Source of the DNA: Adiantum capillus-veneris
Lineage: Eukaryota; Streptophyta; Polypodiopsida; Polypodiales; Pteridaceae
DNA length: 64,000 bases
Assembly (NCBI GenBank): GCA_014529385.2
Contig: CM043959.1
Span: 63,503,753 to 63,567,752 of the forward strand
Direction: 5' to 3'
Shown here: one piece after another, positions 47,704-59,232 of the stretch
How the letters are laid out: each line of letters opens with the position of its first letter
Position numbering within the stretch: position 1 is the first letter of the stretch
The notes under the pieces: model-generated
What the model was told of the DNA's origin: nothing
The model's database searches: none
Seen by the model: only the letters and a program-made list of their open reading frames with translations
Program-made: the position numbers and the translations under genes

Positions 47704-47723
47704 GATCCTCAGTGGGGGCACCA
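47704..47723 (-). other. Primer-binding site of element 2
   Basis: Minus strand TGGTGCCCCCACTGAGGATC, 6 bp inside the 5' LTR. It starts with TGG to pair with a tRNA CCA end. Confidence 0.85.
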
Positions 47724-47729
47724 AAAGAA

Positions 47730-48588
47730 TGTGAGCGGGATGAAAACACACACAGCGCCTCTATAACGACCCGACACACACTCTTGGGAAAATACACACA
47801 CACACACTATGGGGCACCACTCGACTTACACAACACACCTGGCCGAGACAGGGAACACACCTCTGGAGTGAGAGGAGAGAGACTATCCACTTGCCCACTC
47901 CACACAGACACACACACACACACACACCCCCAAAAAGCTCAGCTCAAAAGAGGAGAATTTCTGATGTTTAGATACAATTGAGCTTGGGCCAACACCAAAT
48001 GGGCAAATAGCTCACACAATATGGATAAAATAAGCCAGATACAATCACAAACTAGAGTAGAAACTTCGCTCATAGGAGAAACTTACACAGAAAAAAAGCA
48101 GGAAAAGAGTGAGGAATTTGGCAAAATGGACAGCGCCATCGCGTCCGGAACGGCCCAAAACCCCAGTCTACAATGTCAAAGTGCTCAAATCCGACCTCGG
48201 AGGATGAGTAGTTTACGGCCAAAATAGGCTCCAAAATGAGCAAAAACACTGCTGCGGTTGTTCCTCCTCTCTTCTCCACGTTTTTTCTGGTCTTCTCTCT
48301 ATTTTTTCAGTTCCCACACTCAGCTTTATTAGTTGGACACCCTTGGCCTTTTAGATGACCTCAAACGGACCCCGAACAGGCCAAAAACTGACCTCGCAGT
48401 GCATAGTTGTCACCTTTTTGCATCATTCGCACACCTGGCACTCAACTTTTTTCCAATAATGCATCTCGCCACCACGTGAAGTGGCCCCAAAAAGTGGTCC
48501 TAATGATGACCTTTCTGCATAACTCTCACAAGAAAACACCCACGTTGTGTCCATCCTCATCTGCGTGCAAATATTAACCTCGTTCGCC
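47730..48588 (-). repeat. 5' LTR of element 2, truncated
   Basis: It matches the first 859 bp of the LTR at 40160 and ends abruptly at AACCTCGTTCGCC, where integrase sequence of element 3 starts. About 290 bp is missing. Confidence 0.9.
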
Positions 48589-51500
48589 ATTACATTGAGG
48601 GTAATATGGTGAAGAGTGCCTCCTTGTAATGCCCAGTTTCTGCATTAATTCTCCTACCAAGTCTGCTCTGAAACCTGGCCCTCTATCAGAGATGATCTCT
48701 AAAGGTGTGCCAAACCTACAACATATGTGCTCGTAGATAAATTTAGCTACCTCTACCGCTGTGATTCTAGTGGTGGCTGTAGCCTCTGCCCATCTAGTCA
48801 TGTAGTCGACCCCCATGATAATGTAGAATTTTCCTGAGTTGGCCCTAGGTAATGGCCCAATGGCATCGATACCCCATTTTTCAAATGGGCCATATGAGAG
48901 AATAGGTGTCTGTGGTTCAAGCATAAGTGACCTAGTGCCGGCCTTTTGACACAACTTACATGTTTTGCACCAGTGGTGTACATCACGGTTGAGGCTAGGC
49001 CATATGAAGCCTGCCTGCAAGATTTTCCTACTTGTTATGTCTAGGGCAAAGTGACCACCACAAACCCCGTCGTGACAGCTAGCAATTACTCCCGTGATTT
49101 CCTGAGAGAGAGGGACCTTCCTGAGTATTTGGTCCTTACCCTTACAGTACAAACCGTCATTGATGAGTCGATACCTTGTGGCCTTCCGCGTCAGCCATTG
49201 CTTCTGTCCCTTTGTTAAATCTGATGGGCATTCCCCTGTTTCCAAAAAATGCATGATGTCAGGCAAGGCATCACTTCCTTGAAATAGAGGGAGCTTTAGT
49301 TTTATTGCTCCAACCACCACTTCCTGTAGTCTTTCGCTTGCTAGGGCATCTGCTTCTTGGTTTTGAGCCCTTGGGATATGGTGTATTTGAACTTCTTCAA
49401 ACTTACCCAACAAGGTTTTTACACCACTTAAGTGAGTCCTTAAACTAGGATTCTTGCATGTCCATGCTCCATTTACTTGCCTTACCAGAAGTAGAGCATC
49501 CCCAAATACATTAAGGCGTTGTACACCTTGCGAGACGCACCATTGTAGACCCTTGGTTAGTGCTGCATACTCAGCTTCATTGTTAGAATGTGAATCTAAC
49601 AATTGGCCCAACGAAAATACCTTTGTCCCTTTGTCATCAAAGACCACTATGCCTACAGCTGCTTTGTCGGACGCTCGCTTGTAGGCTCCATCAAAGTAGA
49701 GAGAGTATGCTCCTTCTACCATCGGTGGTACTGGAGGTAATCGGACTTCTCCTTCCTTAGATTGCTTCTCCTTCCTTTCAAAGACTTGGTAGGTCATGAG
49801 TCCCCCCAAACTTGCCCTTGTCGTGCTTTCTACCTGTACCGTGTAGTCAAACTCTTGCAGACGAACTAGCCATTTAGTAATTCTAGCAGACACATCCATG
49901 TGTTGTACAACATAAGGAAATATTTCATCCGTGGTTAGAATCACAAATTGCTTAGGTAGCAAATATGACCTAAACTTTGTAGTTGCAAATCTAAGAGCTA
50001 GGACTAAGTGTTCCACATGGGTGAAACCTTTCTCTCTTGCTCTCATCATTTGACTAGAGAAGTAGATTGGCCTCATGAAAGATGTCGTCGTATCCTTTTG
50101 GAGTAGCACAGCCCCCAATGAGTCATCACCAGCACTTGAGGTGACATAGAATTTTTCATCCCACTTAGGTGGTGAGATAGTTGGCAGAGTGGCTAAGACC
50201 TCCTTTACCTTGTTGTAGTGATGTTCGCTTTCCTCGTCCCAAGTGAAAGTTGATCTTTGAGTGAGTTGTTGCAGTGGTAGAACAAGTTGTGATAGTAGAT
50301 GTATGAATCTACTTAAGTACCTCACCTTCTGTAGAAAAGAGACCAGTTGACGTGCGGTCGTTGGTGAAGGTAGGGCTATGAGTGCGGACACCTTACTTGG
50401 GTCGGCGTTGATACCTTTTGCTGAAATTTCATGGCCTAGTAGAATGACTTTACTCTCCCAAATGTGGCATTTATCCACATTTAATTGCCCACCTAGGCTC
50501 TGCAACCTGGCCAAACCTTCAGTTACCTTTTCTAAATGTGAAATACGGGACCTATATATACAAAAATCATCAGTGAACACTCTTATGGATGTTCCAAAGA
50601 ACGGTTGAAAAACATATGTGACATATCTTTGGAATGTGGCAGGTGCATTTGTGAGACCAAATGGCATAACCCTGTATGCAAAACAACCCCATGGCGTGAT
50701 AAAAGTGGTTTTTAGCTGATCTTCCAAGGCTATGCGTATTTGAAAGTATCCAAAATAACCATCACAGACGGTATAGCATTCAAAACCCGCTACTTCATTC
50801 AGAATTTCATCCAAGAAAGGGAGAGGAATGTGGTCTCTCTTTGTAGCTGCATTTAGTGGTTTGTAGTCAACACAGACCCTCCACTTACCATTCTTTTTAG
50901 GCGTCACCACTACGGGTGACACCCATTCTGAGTTTTCTACAGGATAGATGAATCCCGCCTCCAGCAGTTTCCTTACCTCGGCCAAGAGTGCCTTTTCTTG
51001 TATGACACCCAATCGTCGTAGCTTTTGCACAACTGGTTTTACCCCTTCCTTCAGCTTAATATGATGTTCCACCACTGTAATGCCTGTGACTCTTTCATAG
51101 TTGTCAATGAATAGGTTAGGAAATCCCATCAACATTTGCAAAAAACTATGTTTCTCCTCAAGTGTTAATTCCGTAGACAACATACCCTTCAACCTACTTC
51201 CTCCTAGGCCAGGTGATTTTCTCTCCTCTTCATTGGGTTTCACTTTTGGTGATGGATCACCAGTTGTGCTTACCCTTTGTGGATCCTTCAAAATGATACC
51301 CATCACATCAATGGAACTGTCACTTTCGTCGGTGGATGTGGTCTCCTCCTCAGAACTGGAAGATTCGCTAGTGGTTTCATCTGCCGATGTTTCCAGATTC
51401 ATTTGCTTCTGCTTGCCAATCCTCATGTCGTAGTAGATTGTCTCCCCTTTCTTAACGGTCATGCGTAGAAGGCTAGTACCCCAGTTCTGTTTTGCCTTCA

Positions 51501-52491
51501 TGGCCATCGACCATGGCCTTCCCAAAATTAGTGGATAGCCCTCCCCCTTAGTAGGCATTACAAAAACATCTACCTCAACCTCAGTGTTGAAAGCTTTGAT
51601 TTTCACGGAACTTACCACACCCACACACTTTACTTTTGCATTGTTTGCCATGCATGGAGAAGGCCTGTCAACCTCGAGCCCTAATCGAAGCATCATAGCT
51701 TCGCTCATTACACAGATTTGTGCACCTCCATCAATGTAGGTGTTTCCAACCCTCTTTCCTTTTATGTTTACGTCGACAATTGGAAGGATGTCATCCATGT
51801 TGCATCCCGAAATTGCTCCGGCTACCTTTGTTTTGGAGCGTCTTGTACTTACCATTTTAGACCATTGTCGCCTTACTTTTGGTGCAAGATGTAGCAGCTG
51901 TGGCCATGTAATCTTCGGTCCTTGCTCTGCCACATCCAATGTTAGATCATAGGGCTTAGAACTTTCCCCTAGCTGGAAGTCGATGATGCCCAATTTCCAT
52001 CGTGGCCTGGATGGCCTCTTGCTAGTTTCTCCTCTCATGCTTCTCTCATCATCTGATTGTGTAGCTTTCTCCCTCCTAGCTCTTTTCACAGTCATGGCTT
52101 CAAGTGGTTCTAAAAAGGTTACCTTATCCTTACCCTTGTCCCTCTCCTTTGCTCTGGGTGGATCCACTACTATGGCTTTTCCTTTCTCTTCTAGCCTTAT
52201 GATGTTTACAGGGAGATCAGGTGGTGGGGCTGGTGGAAGAGGTGGGATGGATGCTTGTAGTGGTGCCTGGGGTGGATGTAGAATTTGTGTTGGTGGGGGT
52301 GGTGCTCGGGGTGGGGGTGTTCTTTCTCTAGGGGGGGACAATTGGTTCTTCCTACCTCCTCTATTATAGTTTTGTCGTGGTTTGGGACAGTAGTACATAC
52401 TGTGACCGTCTTCTCCGTAGTTGTAGCAATGATACTCCCTATTTTTTCGTCGTGCTCTTCCAGGGCCTTGATCTCTTTCTTGACTCCTCCC
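48589..52491 (-). pseudogene. pol polyprotein of element 3 (protease, RT, RNase H x2, partial integrase)
   Basis: One open frame of about 1300 codons. Counting from the Met at 52398: protease active site YIDGGAQICVM near residue 218; RT from WRVCVDYKPLNAATK (about 506) to the catalytic FTDDFCIY (about 606); gypsy RNase H about 730-860; second, archaeal-like RNase H (YFDGAYKRASDKAAVG) from about 900; integrase zinc finger (HDGVCGGHF...HHWCKTCKLC) about 1095-1140; core WGIDAIGPLP about 1176. The core has two catalytic Asp residues and stops after SSPYYPQCNG, so the catalytic Glu is lost. Before the Met the frame is open to a TAA at 52492 and holds a zinc knuckle in which the second Cys is Tyr (CYNYGEDGHSMYYC). 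Confidence 0.9.
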
Positions 52492-53175
52492 TTATTGTAT
52501 TAAGAGGACAGAAAAATTCTGCAGTTGGTCAGTAATATGGGCCAGCATATCTTGTTGGTCATCTCTTACCCCAAGAGCCGGTGGTGGTGGTGGAATGGTG
52601 GTTGTCGTAGTTGCTGGTCGACGCGATGTTCCTGATTCTGTTGACTCGGTTTCTTTGGCTTTCATTCGCAGCTTCTTGTCTTTAAGGAGAGCAATCTCAA
52701 CGGCTAACTTGTACGTAGCCGGGAATCTACCTTTCACCTTCTCCTTGAGAAGCGGCCATAAGCCATGCGTGAACAGATCTTTTTTTAGGAAATCGGGTGC
52801 AACTTCTCCCCTAGCCAGTGACTCAACCCACCGTTCCCACAAATCCACAAATTTGGACTCATAGGTGGCATATTCTAAAAGACCCTCCTGCTTCAAGTCT
52901 CTCAACTTGTCCCACAACTTTTCTGAAGTGGTACCTCCCCCAAAGCGCCTCTTAAAAGCGGTTTTTAAGGGTTCCCAATCATCCTTGGTTGCTTGTGGAA
53001 GTGCATTGTACCATGATCTAGCTTCTAGCTTCATGAGATGCTTAAAGATTCTAACCCGGGATTCATCCGTATCTTTGTTGCTCACTACACATGCTACTTC
53101 AAAGTCATCTAGTAAGTCTGTTACCAAATCCTCCCCCTTCTTTCCTTTAAATGTTGGAAATGCTACACTTGCCAT
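52492..53175 (-). CDS. gag of element 3
   Basis: I chose the Met at 53175 (MASVAFPTFKGKKGEDLV) because the conserved gag domain starts just after it. The protein reads ARSWYNALPQATKDDWEPLK, GLLEYATYESKFVDLWERWV and DLFTHGLWPLLKEKVKGRFP, a complete retrotransposon gag domain. It ends in a proline-rich region at a TAA (52492-52494). The same frame continues directly into the zinc knuckle and pol, so gag and pol are one frame separated by a single stop. The stop could be a mutation or a read-through site; I favour mutation, because the zinc knuckle normally belongs to gag. Confidence 0.75.
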   Translation of the reverse strand: MASVAFPTFKGKKGEDLVTDLLDDFEVACVVSNKDTDESRVRIFKHLMKLEARSWYNALPQATKDDWEPLKTAFKRRFGGGTTSEKLWDKLRDLKQEGLLEYATYESKFVDLWERWVESLARGEVAPDFLKKDLFTHGLWPLLKEKVKGRFPATYKLAVEIALLKDKKLRMKAKETESTESGTSRRPATTTTTIPPPPPALGVRDDQQDMLAHITDQLQNFSVLLIQ

Positions 53176-53205
53176 GATTACTGAGAGAGAGCTAGAAAGA
53201 CACAC

Positions 53206-54011
53206 TGCTTAACTTGCAAAAGTTTTTTTCTTCTTTACAAGGAGGCGTGTATACCCTCTTATACTAGGACATAGATTAAAACATCAAACGGTACATTGCC
53301 TTGTACCAAAGGTAAGACAAATGGTTGATCTGATGCCAGAACCTCCAAAAACCGCTCCCCACCCGGCATGGTGTCAATGACGTGCTGGTAGTGAGCCTTC
53401 AAATCCAGTATTACCTTGATTGAGCGTACACGTGTTGGTATGTGTGATCTGTCTTGAGGTAGGTTGTACTGATTCATGTGAAGCTTAGAGGTGCTTAGTC
53501 ACTGTCCAAGCTTGTGGGAGAGAGTAGTGTTCTTTCCTGAAACAATCTCAGTAGATCCCTAGTTTCTCTAGTGAGAGTGTGAGCCAATGCTTCCGTTATC
53601 TGTGTTGCAGCATCAGGTGCGACTTGAAAACTGACTGTGATAATTACCTCGGTGAATTGAGTTACCCGATTCTCAAAGTAGAATAGTATTGATTCTCTAT
53701 TGTGTAGAGCTCCTTCCATTTTGTTGTTGTGGGTTGGTTGTAGGTTGCGGACATGGTTTCGACCTTCTCCTTCTTCTTCTTGGCACTTGGCCTATGTATA
53801 TCCACTGGGTTTGGCGTGTTGGTTGACTCTCCCACTGCAAATCGATTACCGTTACGCCTGGCACTCGAGCTTCGATGGAGATGCGGAGTTCGTCTAGTTG
53901 TGCTTGGAGTTCTTCTTCTTCTGTCGTCCAATTAGAAAATCCTGCTAGCCATTCATCCATTCACAATAGTTTGAGGGTTTCAGTCTTGTAAACTGAAAGG
54001 TTTCATGAAAA
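53206..54011 (-). other. Leader of element 3 with short open frames
   Basis: About 800 bp between primer-binding site and gag. Three minus-strand open frames of 72-89 codons occur (53259-53477, 53495-53719, 53697-53960). The first in transcript order (ending at 53960) reads MDEWLAGFSNWTTEEEELQA, acidic at its start and basic at its end. Extra ORFs upstream of gag are known in some Tat-lineage elements, but I see no domain here. Confidence 0.4.
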
Positions 54012-54031
54012 GATCCTCAGTGGGGGCACCA
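54012..54031 (-). other. Primer-binding site of element 3
   Basis: Minus strand TGGTGCCCCCACTGAGGATC, 2 bp inside the LTR, identical to that of element 2. Confidence 0.85.
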
Positions 54032-54033
54032 AA

Positions 54034-54243
54034 TGACGGGAGCAAAGAAAACCCCGAACCCCGATGGCCTCTAAAACACCGGGGACCGAATGGCGCGCCT
54101 CGAGCATGTCATGGTAAAGCAAACAGGGGGCACCACCTAGCTTCATCGGCTAGGACGCAAACAACACACCACCATAACAAAGTTTCATCCAAGAGAGATG
54201 GATGCTTGGGAGTAATGATGAAAAGGAAAGGGAATGAGATCAA

Positions 54244-54282
<39 letters not shown>

Positions 54283-55640
54283 TGAGGGAGGGGGTATAGC
54301 GGCTTAGTACTTAGGCATCACAAAAGGATGGCGAATCCGCACACCCTTCACACATACACAAGCTCACTTCAAAACACAAGACTAGGTGGCGATTCCGCAC
54401 ACCTCACATGGGCGAAACATTGCAAGAAAACATACTCACAAAACCTCAAGCTTTATTTAGAGAATTAGGCGATGAAATGGGGAGCATAGGGTAGGGGATG
54501 AGAAGGGAGAGAGTGGTAGAGCACATGGCGGATAGGTGGGAGTTGATGGCGAAGACTCGCACTAGGATTATGGCCATCATCCTTCATTTAGTTGCCCTTC
54601 ATCTTCCATAGCCAAGGGTGTAGAGGTCATGCTCAAGACAAGCATGGTGATTGCGGTGATGGTGATGGTGTGGGTGTGTGTGTGTGCACTAGGCACACAC
54701 AGTGCATGGTGTGTTCTTTGGTGATGTTGTGTGTGTTTGTGTGATGGTGAACCCTCTTTATATAGGGGAGGAGGGGGGGGGGAGAAATTATAGAATTTAT
54801 AAATGAAGAAATCATTATCTACATAGGCCATGTGGCTGTGGGCCCCACTTGTCTGGTTGTGTGTATATGTGCCAGAACAGCAGTCTCATGAGAGAGAGAC
54901 TAAGAGAGAGAGATGGGTTGATGAAAAAAAGTGAGAGGTGACATGGAGAATAAAGTAATTACAAGAGGGGAGAGAGAGGAGTGTGTTCAGAGGTGAATCT
55001 ATGTGCAGATGTGTGTGAACACAAGAAAAATCAGGTAACCACAGGGTGGGGATGGGTCTGTGGGCACCTTTTTTAGTGAAACTGAGTGTGTGTGAGTGTG
55101 GGGGAGGTTATTTAGCTACAAGACAAGAGACATGGCGCCGTTTAGAGAGAGGGGGGGTATTTGGGTCATGGGATATGATAGGAGAGAGAAAGGGGGGGTG
55201 GGGTATACTATTTTGGAAGATAGGGTAAGTTGCATGTGAGTTAGGGTGCATTATTGGTGAGTTAGAATGCATTATTGGTGAGAGGTGGGGTAGCTTGAGG
55301 GGAGAGAGAAAGGCGAAAGGACAAGGGCAAGAGAAAGGGGGTTGACCTTTTGAGTGGAGGAGAGGAAAAGGGACACACGGTGGGGCAACAATGAAGAAAA
55401 AGGAGGCAAGGTGGGGATGGGCTGCCCCACAGGCATGAGGTGGCCTATTTTACCTTTCTCATATATTTACATAATCATAATTTATTTTTTTTCTTACTTT
55501 TCCAATGCCTTTTATCACTCCCTCCCTAAGAGGAGGTTTCCATGGGGTGGGGATGAGAGAAGAGGGGTATGGGAGCTTGGCTTGTGAAAAGCCCCCATCA
55601 CTAGGAGGATATACACCATCCCACACACTGGCTTGAGACA
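54034..55640 (-). repeat. 5' LTR of element 3
   Basis: It starts TGACGGGAGC on + next to the primer-binding site. The right end is provisional, at GGCTTGAGACA, which would give TGTCTCAAGCC on the element strand. It contains GA-rich and GT-rich simple repeats (54246-54290, 54660-54745). With no second LTR the right boundary cannot be confirmed. Confidence 0.5.
54246..54290. repeat. (GA)n microsatellite in LTR of element 3
   Basis: GA dinucleotide run with one interruption, near the R/U5 side of the LTR. Confidence 0.9.
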
Positions 55641-56302
55641 CCATTCTCACTTGGTGAAAGTTGAGGAACACCACCTCCTTCTCCAAGCTTGTGAGAGTGA
55701 AAGCCTACACCAACGCTCTTGGCTATGGAATGCAAATCCAAGCAAGAGCCATGCTTCAATGCTTAAGCTTGCCATCTTCTCCATCTCCATTACTATGCTA
55801 TTATGTATGATAGCAAGAAGAGTAATTATAAGTAAGGAACTACTTCTTTCTCCTATGGGATGTTTCTTCTTCCTCTCCCCTATCCTTATTCCCCGCTAGC
55901 TCTCTCCACCTTCGAAGGTGTTTGAGGCCTTGGAACTGAGGCTTGGGATAGTTAATGCTTTCTTCAAGTTTATGTTATTTTTGTGATGCATGAGGCTTTC
56001 CATCTTCATTGCATCACCTAGGTCACAAGGAACACAAAGATTGTATTGTACCAAGTCTCTCTTGATGGGAGAAACTATAATACAAATGCCTATTGGAGGG
56101 GAACCGGCTCCATATGCATCCGGTCCTCAACTATTGTCATGTTCTCTAAACTCTCTCTCTCTCTTGCAAAAGTATTGTTCATGCCAAGTTAACCAAGTAC
56201 CATGTTTATGTTGCTACCATCAACTAAGATCACCCGCTATGCTCACAAAGTAATCTCTTAAAAGTGCTTCACCTAATTTCCTAATTCCGCTACTTCCAAA
56301 GT
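55641..56302. other. Spacer without supported features
   Basis: About 660 bp between the presumed LTR of element 3 and the truncated chromovirus. No gene, repeat or RNA is recognised. Confidence 0.5.
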
Positions 56303-57060
56303 TCATAGGCAATTTCCATTACACATGTGGTCTTGGAGAAAATCCTTAACCTGTTGGAGATTTTTGGCTCCCAACCCCATTGTAACAGGTGACCTAGGTT
56401 GAAACCCATACATGAGCATGAAAGGACTAAATCCAGTTGTGACATGCTCAGCACTGTTGTAGGCAAACTCGAGAATAGGTAAGTATTCTTCCCAGTCTGA
56501 CTGTTTTTTGCTGACGTATGCTCTTAGCATATCCTCTAGCACTTGGTTAACTCGTTCAGTCTGACCATTTGTTTTTGGATGATCGGCTATACTCAGGTTT
56601 AGTTGTGTACCCAATTGTTTCAACACAACCCTCCAAAAGTGACTGTTAAACTTGGGATCACGATCACTGATAATGTTACTTGGCAAACCATACAACTTGT
56701 ATAGATTGTCCACAAATAACTTGGTGAGTTCTGGTGTCTTAACTATTGATTTTTTTGGAATAAACTTATATAGTTTAGTCAACCGGTCTACTACCACCCA
56801 TACCAAGTCATGACCTCGTACAGTGGTTGGTAAACCCACAATAAAGTCCATAGAGATACTTTCCCATTTTCCATTGGGAATCTCCAAAGGATGTAAGAGT
56901 CCTCCTGCTTTTAGGCGCTTTGATTTTTAACTTGGAATTTTTGGCAATGCAAGACATAAGCTTGAACAAAACCATGTATACCTAGTAGTAAAATTGTTGT
57001 CGTATGAGAGCATAAGTTTTTCTAATACCCGGGTGTCCTACACTTGGACTATCATGACAT
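56303..57060 (-). pseudogene. Integrase of the second chromovirus copy
   Basis: The core is well kept: WESISMDFIVGLPTTVRGHD (first Asp), ISDRDPKFNSHFWRVVLKQL (second Asp) and HPKTNGQTERVNQVLEDML (Glu). The zinc finger lies upstream at about 56900-57060 but is broken by a frameshift. Sequence identity to element 1 stops after KDFLQDHM. It would have been functional in the core. Confidence 0.85.
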
Positions 57061-57978
57061 TCATAAAGAATTTTTGGTCGCGAATGTCTGTGTCCGTCGG
57101 TACACAAACTCTCCCCTTATGGAGTAGGTACCCATTGTCGATAGTGAAATGCTTCCATCGCTGTAGTTCATCACTTGATAGAGGAGAACTAAGGAGAACT
57201 AGGCTAGAGGTTAACGTTACACTACCATCATTGGAGTGAGAAGTATCTCTCATTTGTACATGGCTCCACACTTTGGAATATGCTTCATCATGCTCATATT
57301 TTCCTTTGAGAGAATCCAAAAATTTCACTCTACGAAGTTCCGTGAACAAGAGAGAATTGATCTCCGGCATACAACTTAGAGCGTCAGCCACCACAATGTA
57401 TCGACCTTTAGGATACCAAAGCTTGGCGTCATATTCCTGAAGAATCTCAGCCCACCTAACTTTCCGATCCTTCAAATCCATTTGTTGTGTAAACCATTTG
57501 ATGCTTTCATGGTCAAACACAATCTCAAACTGAGCAGCATAGAGATAATGCCGCCATGTTTTTAAGGCAGACACTATTGCATAGAGTTTGCTCTCATAAG
57601 CAGAGTATTTCTGCTGAGCTGCATCAATCTTCTTGCTTTCAAATGCAATTGGCAGTCCTTCTTGTAACAGAACTGCTCTAATAGCATGGTTATTGGCATT
57701 CGTTTCCAAACAAATGGTTTCAAAGGATCTACAATAGCTAGTATGGGAGTTGTAGCTAATGCATCCTTGAGCGTATCAAAAATGTGCTGTTGAGCGGGTC
57801 CCCATTGAAAAGCTTTGACTTTGCCTTTCAGTTGATCCGTCATGGGAACAACAATATTAGCATAGTTTTTAACAAACCTACGGCGGTAAAAACCAGCAAA
57901 TCCTAAAAAAATATGTAACTCTTCCAGATTTTTAGGAGAAGGCCATTGCCGGATTGTATCCACTTTGGATTGATCCAT
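57038..57978 (-). pseudogene. RNase H of the second chromovirus copy
   Basis: Two overlapping frames share the domain. The upstream one reads QSKVDTIRRWPSPK-like text (with a changed base) and FLGFAGFYRRRFVKNY. The downstream one has YSAYESKLYAIVSALKTWRH and WYPKGRYIVVADALSCMPE. A frameshift of one or two bases near 57700 divides the catalytic region. Confidence 0.85.
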
Positions 57979-58580
57979 ATATAGCCCATTAGCTGAATAA
58001 CATATCTCAGATAGTGAGTTTCTTCTTTCAAAAAATCACACTTAGATTCCTTGGCATATAATTTTTTTGTTCGTAACAACTCGAATGCTTGCCTGAGATG
58101 TTGTAAGTGTTCTTCTTCAGAAGCACTGTAGACTAGAATGTCATCAAGAAAAAAAATGACAAATTTTCCCAAGTACGGCGTCAAGACACTATCCATAAGT
58201 GTCATGAATGTTGCGGGCGCATTGGTTAACCCAAAGGGCATCACCAAGAACTCATAGTGTCCAAACCTTGTTCGGAATGCAGTTTTGGGTTTATCAACAA
58301 GTCGAATACGGACTTGGTGATAACATGACCGCAAGTCTATTTTCGTAAAAATGCGAGCATGAGTGATTTTGTCAAACAGCTCATCCACTCGTGGCAATGG
58401 ATTGTTCTTAACCATAACCGCATTTAAGCCACGGTAGTCTACACACATGCGCATACTATCGTCGTTTTTCTTCACTAATAGGATAGGAGAAGCCCATGGT
58501 GAAGAATTGGGTTGTATAAACCCTCTGCTAAGGTAGTTAGCAAGCTGATGTTCCACCTCAGCATCTTCAGAGTAACTCAT
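57903..58580 (-). pseudogene. Reverse transcriptase of the second chromovirus copy
   Basis: The RT core is open from [20 protein letters not shown] and MRMCVDYRGLNAVMVKN to FTKIDLRSCYHQVRIRLVDK and the catalytic FLDDILVYS. It continues into the thumb before a frameshift near 57980. The equivalent of the TGA that interrupts element 1 at 2471 is not a stop here (it reads through as QVRIRLVDK). Confidence 0.9.
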
Positions 58581-58846
58581 ACGGTACGGTCGTTTACTGA
58601 TAGGTTAAGAGCCTGCAAACCACGTCGATGCTATGTTGCACCGATCGTGTCAGCCATAACCCTCATGGCAAATCATTAGGAAAAACATCGTGAAATTCCT
58701 TAATAATTTCTGTAACTCACTAGCATGCGGCGTTGAGAAATGTTCAATAGATTCAATGTTAGAAAGAAAATGAGACAATGAGTAACACAAAAAAACTTGA
58801 TCTATTTTGTTATTGGAAACGAGCTACATAAGCTCAGCTGTACATA

Positions 58847-59232
58847 TCAATGGTGAAGAAGATACATGTCCTTCTCTCCTAACGACAACATATGTGTGCC
58901 ATGGGATTCGAACATCAAGCTATTGTGGTCATAGCTATGCTTCAATGATGGTCCTAGGCTATGAAACCACTCCCTACCAAGGACCGTGTCTGCCCTCTCC
59001 ATGTTTATAACTTGAAAATCCAAGGATGTGGAGTAACCTTGTACTTCCAACGGAACAGTTCGGACTTGAGTATCCCAGATTTTAGTATCATGTCCATTCA
59101 TCATTGCTATCTTGTAGTGGTGGGTACTCGGAGTTTGAGGCAATTTGAGTTTTTTCACCAATCCGTAATTGATGCCCTTGTTGAGTAGCACCATCATCTA
59201 CCAAGATGCACACCTTGTGTCCTTGTAGAGAT
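58847..59232 (-). pseudogene. Protease of the second chromovirus copy, cut by copia
   Basis: Reads YGLVKKLKLPQTPSTHHYKI and VLGREWFHSLGPSLKHSYD, parallel to 1569-1860 of element 1. The active-site segment is damaged: sequence equivalent to GATHNFIN is shortened to a short LLNKGIN-like text. Homology reaches GTGTCCTTGTAGAGAT, where the copia LTR starts. Confidence 0.85.

Larger units (their letters stand above)
40160..48588 (-). mobile_element. Tat-type Ty3/gypsy element (element 2)
   Basis: Minus-strand element with 5' LTR (47730-48588, truncated), primer-binding site, leader, gag, protease, RT, two RNase H domains, integrase, polypurine tract and 3' LTR (40160-41304). A second, archaeal-like RNase H before integrase is diagnostic of the Tat lineage. 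The gag-pol frame carries five in-frame stops and one frameshift. No chromodomain is seen. Confidence 0.9.
48589..55640 (-). mobile_element. Tat-type Ty3/gypsy element (element 3), 3' truncated
   Basis: Minus-strand element with 5' LTR, primer-binding site, leader, gag and pol up to the middle of integrase. The rest of integrase and the 3' LTR are missing at the junction with element 2. It is clearly better preserved than element 2 and has a different LTR. Confidence 0.85.
56303..59232 (-). mobile_element. Truncated chromovirus, second copy of the element 1 family
   Basis: Minus-strand protease, RT, RNase H and integrase core match element 1 closely along their length. It is cut on the right by the copia LTR at 59233, within protease, and on the left shortly after the integrase core, so the chromodomain and 3' LTR are missing. 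The gag and 5' LTR may continue beyond the copia element, outside the window. Confidence 0.9.
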
